Part shown: positions 62,557 through 64,000 of the stretch, piece after piece
Layout of the letters: the number at the start of each line of letters is the position of its first letter
Numbering within the stretch: the stretch's first letter is position 1
Origin: Dasypus novemcinctus
Taxonomy: Eukaryota > Chordata > Mammalia > Cingulata > Dasypodidae
Direction of reading: 5' to 3'
NCBI RefSeq assembly: GCF_030445035.2
Contig: NC_080690.1
Span: forward strand, 34,250,796-34,314,795
Length of the DNA: 64,000 nt
The notes under the pieces: model-generated
What the model was told of the DNA's origin: nothing
Databases searched by the model: none
The model's input: only the letters and a program-made list of their open reading frames with translations
Made by a program: the position numbers and the translations under genes

Positions 62557-62834
62557 CAGTATTTTATGAATGAATGATCTGTAAACTCACAACTTCTCTA
62601 ATAAAATAAAAATTTTAAAAAGTCTGTCTACTACAGGGATGAAAACAATAGAACGTAATCTGGCTCAGTTCTTTGTATGTGCGGCTCCCTGTGCTAGAAA
62701 GCTCTTCCCATCCCTTTCTCCCCTTCATCATTGGGTTTCAGTTTAAAGGCCATTCTTGGATCCAAAATAGGCTGAGTCCCTCTGTTCGCAGCAAATGCTC
62801 TCCTTCTCTGAAGTACTTGCTACAATTACAGTGA

Positions 62835-63499
62835 CTAGAAATAAAGCAGCTAACACATGGCCATATCCTGTGTCAGGTGCAAAGTGCTTTATAGGTGACC
62901 TCATTTAATTCTTCCCACGGTCCTTTAACATAGGGACTGCTACTATTTACATTTCACAGAGGGAGAAACTGAGGCTCAGAGAGGTTAAGTAATGTTACTC
63001 AAAATCTGTCTCCAGGGAAACGGACTTGGCCCAGTGGTTAGGGCGTCCGTCTACCACATGGGAGGTCCACGGTTCAAGCCCCGGGCCTCCTTGACCCGTG
63101 TGGAGCTGGCCCATACGCAGTGCTGATGCGCGCAAGGAGTGCCCTGCCACGCAGGGGTGTCCCCGCGTAGGGGAGCCCCACGCGAAAGGAGTGTGCCCCA
63201 TAAGGAGAGCCGCCCAGCGTGAAAGAAAGTGCAGCCTGCCCAGGAATGGCGCCACACACACTTCCTGTGCCACTGACGACAACAGAAGCGGACAAAGAAA
63301 CAAGACTCAGCAAAGAGACACAGAGAACAGACAACCGGGGCGGGGCGGGGCGGGCGGAATTAAATAAAACAAATAAATCTTAAAAAAAAAAAGAGTTAAA
63401 AAAAAACAAAAACAAAATCTGTCTCCAGTAAGTGACCAACCAGGCAGTCTGGCTCAGAGCTGGTGTGCTTAGCCCCTTGGCCGTGCTGTCTCACGGCAG
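62835..63499 (+). repeat. MIR SINE, split by a SINE
   Basis: The first part is 62835-63015 ('GGTGACCTCATTTAATTCTTCCC', 'GAGGGAGAAACTGAGGCTCAGAGAGG') and the second 63429-63499 ('CAGGCAGTCTGGCTCAGAGC'). The DAS-type SINE between them carries a target duplication. Confidence 0.85.
63016..63412 (+). repeat. Full-length DAS-type SINE inserted in a MIR
   Basis: Long form. Exact 16-base target duplication CAAAATCTGTCTCCAG at 63000-63015 and 63413-63428. Confidence 0.94.
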
Positions 63500-64000
63500 C
63501 TAGTGCTGTGTTGTGCTGCTGGCAGCTTTTGGTTTCATGTGGGTTGTGTCTGTTGTGCTCACCATCCTAGCCCTGGCACCTGGCACAGAGCCTGGCACAA
63601 GGTGGGTGCTTAATAACACAAGGGAAGGGAGAAAATTGGATGCTGCCAGCACCCAGCGAGGAGCTTCTTGAAGGGTGCCTGTGGAGAGCCAGCTCTGAAA
63701 GCCCACGTCAAGTAGAAGCTGGACTCGCCCTGCATCACCCCTCCTCACCAACCTGGCCTCAGCTTCCCTTTTCCATCTTCCTCATCCCCAAGCCCTGCAC
63801 TTCTGCTCTAGGACCAGCCCCGACCATCCCACACCCTTTGACAAACACACTCCACACCCTCCCCCCTTGCCTGCTACCATGGCCCAGAGCCCTATAATGT
63901 CTCCTCCTCCAAGGCGTCTTCCTTGGTCCCCAACCTGATGGGGCCTTCCCCTTCCTAAACCCACCAGAGCATTTCTATTAAAAGATTGATTTTTTATTTG
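63500..64000. other. Intergenic DNA with an L2-like tail
   Basis: Bases 63560-63620 ('CCTAGCCCTGGCACCTGGCACAGAGCCTGGCACAAGGTGGGTGCTTAATAA') are an L2/MIR-type 3' end. The rest is CT-rich with no gene seen. Confidence 0.5.

Noticed and set aside
57000-64000. Possible MT3 or MT4 upstream of MT-E
   Set aside because: I looked for the [13 protein letters not shown]-type exon 2 and the Cys-rich exon 3 on both strands and found none; they probably lie beyond the window.

Overview
The window is mammalian nuclear DNA, almost certainly from an armadillo (Dasypus or close kin). The main sign is the many copies of a tRNA-derived SINE of the armadillo DAS type. It has a tRNA-like head with A and B boxes, a body of about 400 bases ending in an A/T-rich tail, and shorter head-only and dimeric forms. 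Old mammalian repeats (MIR, L2, L1M tails, MER20/MER5-like DNA transposons) and LTR elements fill most of the rest. There are no bacterial features. Nearly all long open frames are chance or repeat-derived.

The real genes are five complete three-exon metallothionein genes, all on the minus strand, between about 26.6 and 57.0 kb. Each encodes a 61-residue, 20-cysteine protein. Coding exons are 28, 66 and 92 bases with GT-AG introns. Upstream of each lie metal-response-element cores (TGCRCNC) and GC boxes. From left to right I call them MT-A (27129-28031), MT-B (30903-31840), MT-C (36056-36960), MT-D (50450-51350) and MT-E (55915-56566). All are read leftward, so MT-E is the most upstream. Its N-terminus (DSC at residues 11-13) and position fit MT2A of other mammals. 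The proteins would bind zinc and copper and detoxify cadmium in the cytosol, induced through MTF-1.

The array arose by segmental duplication. Units A-D share promoter-upstream sequence, several MIR copies and an L1M fragment. MT-A is a mosaic: promoter, exon 1 and intron 1 are nearly those of MT-C, intron 2 resembles MT-E and the 3' UTR resembles MT-B. MT-A and MT-C share a changed TATA box. Unit D is split by a degraded class-I (gamma-type) endogenous retrovirus (41981-50017), which itself carries SINEs and a MKRN1 processed pseudogene.

Region 1 to 26.6 kb has no gene I can support. It holds SINEs, L1 3' ends, MIRs, LTR relics of the same retrovirus family and one CpG-rich block (11.5-12.25 kb). 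Region 57.0 to 64.0 kb is likewise repeats and unannotated sequence, probably the MT2A-MT3 spacer. Two places show retroposons landing one after another on the same target sequence.
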